From Flavicella sp964230805 (GTDB taxonomy: Bacteria; Bacteroidota; Bacteroidia; Flavobacteriales; Flavobacteriaceae): a stretch of 23,388 nt of DNA. The notes under the pieces are model-generated. The model worked only from the letters and a program-made list of their open reading frames with translations. It searched no databases and had not been told where the DNA came from. Made by a program: the position numbers and the translations under genes. Where the stretch lies: assembly GCA_964230805.1 (NCBI GenBank), contig CAXRIA010000019.1:1-23388 (forward strand), in the 5' to 3' direction. This document shows, piece by piece, positions 21,413 through 23,388 of the stretch; positions within the stretch are counted from its first letter, which is position 1, and every line of letters starts with the position of its first letter.

Positions 21413-21433
21413 TTTTTAAATAATAGACTTTTT

Positions 21434-21461
21434 TATCCAATGAATGATTTTCATTAGGATA
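21434..21461. repeat. Hairpin 1 in the HYC_CC_PP-cusA spacer
   Basis: TATCCAATGA (21434-21443) pairs with TCATT-A-GGATA (21451-21461) with one bulged A and a 7-nt loop. No T-tract follows. It is the first of three hairpins in this spacer. Confidence 0.5.
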
Positions 21462-21469
21462 ATTTCTTG

Positions 21470-21488
21470 CCTGTCGGTGGCTGACAGG
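21470..21488. repeat. Hairpin 2 in the HYC_CC_PP-cusA spacer
   Basis: CCTGTC (21470-21475), 7-nt loop, GACAGG (21483-21488): a GC-rich perfect stem, unusual for this AT-rich spacer. Confidence 0.55.
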
Positions 21489-21493
21489 TATTC

Positions 21494-21510
21494 GGTATTT
21501 TCTCAATACC
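21494..21510. repeat. Hairpin 3 in the HYC_CC_PP-cusA spacer
   Basis: GGTATT (21494-21499), 5-nt loop, AATACC (21505-21510): a perfect 6-bp stem ending 28 bp before the cusA start codon. Confidence 0.5.
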
Positions 21511-21538
21511 AATGTCTAATTATTTAATTATCAAGTCC

Positions 21539-23388
21539 ATGCTAAACAAAAGCATAAAATTTCTAATAGAAAACAAACTTGTTGCAGTCCTGTTACTCGT
21601 CCTTTTTGTAGGCTGGGGAACAGTCAATGCACCTTTCAATTGGGATACTGGTTTTTTGCCATCTAACCCTGTCGCTGTAGATGCCATTCCAGATATTGGC
21701 GAAAATCAGCAAATCGTTTTCTCCAAATGGGAGGGTCGTTCCCCACAAGATATAGAAGACCAAATCACGTACCCATTAACCACATCACTTCTAGGTATTC
21801 CAGGAGTAAAAACCATACGTAGTTCCTCTATGTTTGGGTTTTCGAGCATCTATATCATTTTTGAAGAAGATATAGAATTCTATTGGAGTCGAAGTCGAAT
21901 TCTCGAAAAGCTCAACTCATTACCTAGTGGACTACTTCCCGAAGGTGTCAACCCAGCTTTGGGCCCAGATGCGACAGGTTTAGGGCAAATATTTTGGTAC
22001 ACGTTGGAAGGTCGAGACGAAAATGGAAAGGTTACTGGTGGATGGGATTTACACGAATTACGTAGCATACAAGACTACTATGTTAAATATGCTCTGTCTA
22101 CTGCAAGTGGCGTATCAGAAGTAGCATCCATAGGTGGTTATGTTCAGGAATATCAGGTGGATGTGAATCCAGAATTGATGCGGCAATATAACATCGGATT
22201 ACACCACGTTGTAAAAGCAGTAAAGGAGAGCAACAAGGATATTGGAGCTCAAACATTAGAAATAAACAAAGCCGAATACCTGGTTCGAGGTCTGGGTTAT
22301 ATTAAGTCTATTGGAGACATAGAAAATGCAGTAGTAGCATCTGAGGATTTTACAGCCATCAAAATTAAGGACATCGGCAAAGTGTCTTTGGGGCCGGCAA
22401 CTCGTAGGGGAATGTTAGACAAAGAAGGTGCGGAAGTCGTGGGAGCGGTTGTTGTAGCCCGCTATGGCGCAAACCCAATGAAGGTCATCAATAATGTAAA
22501 AGAAAAAATAAATGAATTAAGTCCCGGATTACCTTCAAAAGTATTAAGTGACGGAAGGACTTCACAAGTCACTATTGTGCCTTTTTATGATAGAACTGAA
22601 CTCATACAGGAAACACTGGGCACACTGAACGAAGCATTGACTTTAGAAATACTAATTACCATTTTGGTCATCATCATTATGGTATTTAACCTTCGAGCCT
22701 CTGTACTTATATCAGGACTCTTACCTGTTGCCGTTTTAATGGTATTTATTGCTATGAAACTCTTTGGAGTAGATGCCAATATTGTGGCATTGTCCGGTAT
22801 CGCCATTGCCATCGGTACAATGGTAGATGTGGGGGTTATTCTTTCTGAAAACATCATAAGGCACTTGGATGAAAATAATGAAAAACTGCCTATAAATACA
22901 GTGGTATACAATGCCACTGAAGAAGTTTCGGGTGCAATAGTTACCGCAGTAATGACAACAATCATAAGTTTCATTCCTGTCTTTACAATGATTGGTGCGG
23001 AAGGTAAATTATTCAGGCCTCTGGCATTTACGAAAACATTTGCGCTAACCGCGTCAATTATCGTGGCACTGTTCTTAATTCCACCTTTTGCAGCCTTCTT
23101 ATTTAGAAAGAAAAGCCTAAAGAAACTATCAGGTTATATAATCAATGGTATGTTAGTCGTCTTTGGAATCGTAGCCATTATTTTTGGTTCTTGGCTAGGA
23201 TTAATTCTAATAGCGTTTGGCGTTACTGCCTTTTTGAAATCACAGGGCAGCATCACAGAAAAACGTGCCAGCCTCTTAAATATAGGGATTTCTGCTTTTA
23301 CCATCGTATTTCTGCTAGCAGAATATTGGCGGCCACTCGGTGTAGATAGAAGCATCCTTTGGAACTTAATTTTTGTCGGACTGATTTG
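21539..23388 (+). CDS. CusA/CzcA-type heavy-metal RND efflux permease (partial)
   Basis: The open frame starts at ATG 21539 (MLNKSIKFLIENKLVAVLLL) and stays open to the window edge, giving 616 residues of a protein usually over 1000. It is an inner-membrane proton-driven RND pump of the heavy-metal (HME) class, exporting Cu+/Ag+ or Co/Zn/Cd with CusB and CusC partners. Class features are VDAIPDIGENQQIVF (47-61), EDQITYPLTTSLLGIPGVKTIRSSSMFG (73-100), YWSRSRILEKLN (115-126), LGPDATGLGQ (141-150) and VASIGGYVQEYQVDV (195-209). TM4 holds GTMVDVGVILSEN with Asp430 as proton-relay residue. After TM6 (about 500-522), where most relatives have a cytoplasmic loop, further hydrophobic stretches appear at about 533-552, 553-566, 580-597 and 606-616. 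The metal cannot be told from this part. Confidence 0.93.
   Translation, partial: MLNKSIKFLIENKLVAVLLLVLFVGWGTVNAPFNWDTGFLPSNPVAVDAIPDIGENQQIVFSKWEGRSPQDIEDQITYPLTTSLLGIPGVKTIRSSSMFGFSSIYIIFEEDIEFYWSRSRILEKLNSLPSGLLPEGVNPALGPDATGLGQIFWYTLEGRDENGKVTGGWDLHELRSIQDYYVKYALSTASGVSEVASIGGYVQEYQVDVNPELMRQYNIGLHHVVKAVKESNKDIGAQTLEINKAEYLVRGLGYIKSIGDIENAVVASEDFTAIKIKDIGKVSLGPATRRGMLDKEGAEVVGAVVVARYGANPMKVINNVKEKINELSPGLPSKVLSDGRTSQVTIVPFYDRTELIQETLGTLNEALTLEILITILVIIIMVFNLRASVLISGLLPVAVLMVFIAMKLFGVDANIVALSGIAIAIGTMVDVGVILSENIIRHLDENNEKLPINTVVYNATEEVSGAIVTAVMTTIISFIPVFTMIGAEGKLFRPLAFTKTFALTASIIVALFLIPPFAAFLFRKKSLKKLSGYIINGMLVVFGIVAIIFGSWLGLILIAFGVTAFLKSQGSITEKRASLLNIGISAFTIVFLLAEYWRPLGVDRSILWNLIFVGLI

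Noticed and set aside
22585..22974. 129-codon minus-strand frame inside the RND pump gene
   Set aside because: It is the antisense shadow of conserved CusA transmembrane helices.
1..23388. CRISPR arrays, tRNA or rRNA genes, insertion sequences
   Set aside because: No regularly spaced repeats, no tRNA-like cloverleaf signatures, no rRNA segments and no transposase were found on either strand.
20812..23388. Base composition shift marking horizontal transfer
   Set aside because: By eye the G+C of the pump gene is close to that of the core genes, so composition gives no support; the island idea rests on position and gene content only.

Overview
The window looks like chromosome of a Flavobacteriaceae-type Bacteroidota, possibly marine. 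The evidence is AT-rich DNA, a 951-residue CarB without the C-terminal regulatory domain, and families typical of this phylum (DUF1573, DUF5777, the GlmU-like TIGR03991 type, HYC_CC_PP). Several upstream regions also carry the Bacteroidota promoter pattern TTG/TTTG, 17-23 bp, TAnnTTTG. No species can be named from the sequence alone.

Layout. 1-207: a leftward promoter for a gene that leaves the window, and the lon terminator. 249-2705 (-): Lon protease, divergent from a small Mpo1/DUF962 membrane protein (2904-3359, +). Their shared spacer holds a perfect 8-4-8 inverted repeat. 3411-8846 (-): a lipoprotein GH16 beta-glucanase, MsrA, a PF13679-type methyltransferase and ValS. ValS and the methyltransferase are 9 bp apart, behind a very good promoter. 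9128-9538 (+): exported DUF1573 protein. 9611-12057 (-): a three-gene operon of a membrane-anchored OB-fold protein, a DUF5777 beta-barrel and a GlmU-like sugar nucleotidyltransferase. Divergent from it is a two-gene unit (12182-13093, +): a haem-lipoprotein with a CX4CH motif and a YceI lipocalin. 13192-16047 (-): carB. 16220-16381 (-): rpmH, only 53 codons, with a clear promoter and terminator. 16806-18719 (+): htpG; 18889-19332 (+): DUF4268 protein; 19420-20811 (+): mnmE. 20999-23388 (+): a HYC_CC_PP protein and a CusA/CzcA-type heavy-metal RND pump cut by the window edge.

Most of the window is core housekeeping: protein quality control (Lon, HtpG, MsrA), translation (ValS, L34, MnmE) and pyrimidine/arginine precursor supply (CarB). 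The accessory-looking parts are the envelope cluster at 10.8-13.1 kb and the metal-efflux module that begins just after the 3' end of mnmE. That 3' end is a known integration hotspot in other bacteria, so the right edge may be the start of an integrated element; no integrase or repeated att site is visible here. The spacer before cusA contains three consecutive hairpins. I did not find a clear previously undescribed defence or mobile system; the most unusual signals are in the mnmE-cusA stretch and the envelope cluster.
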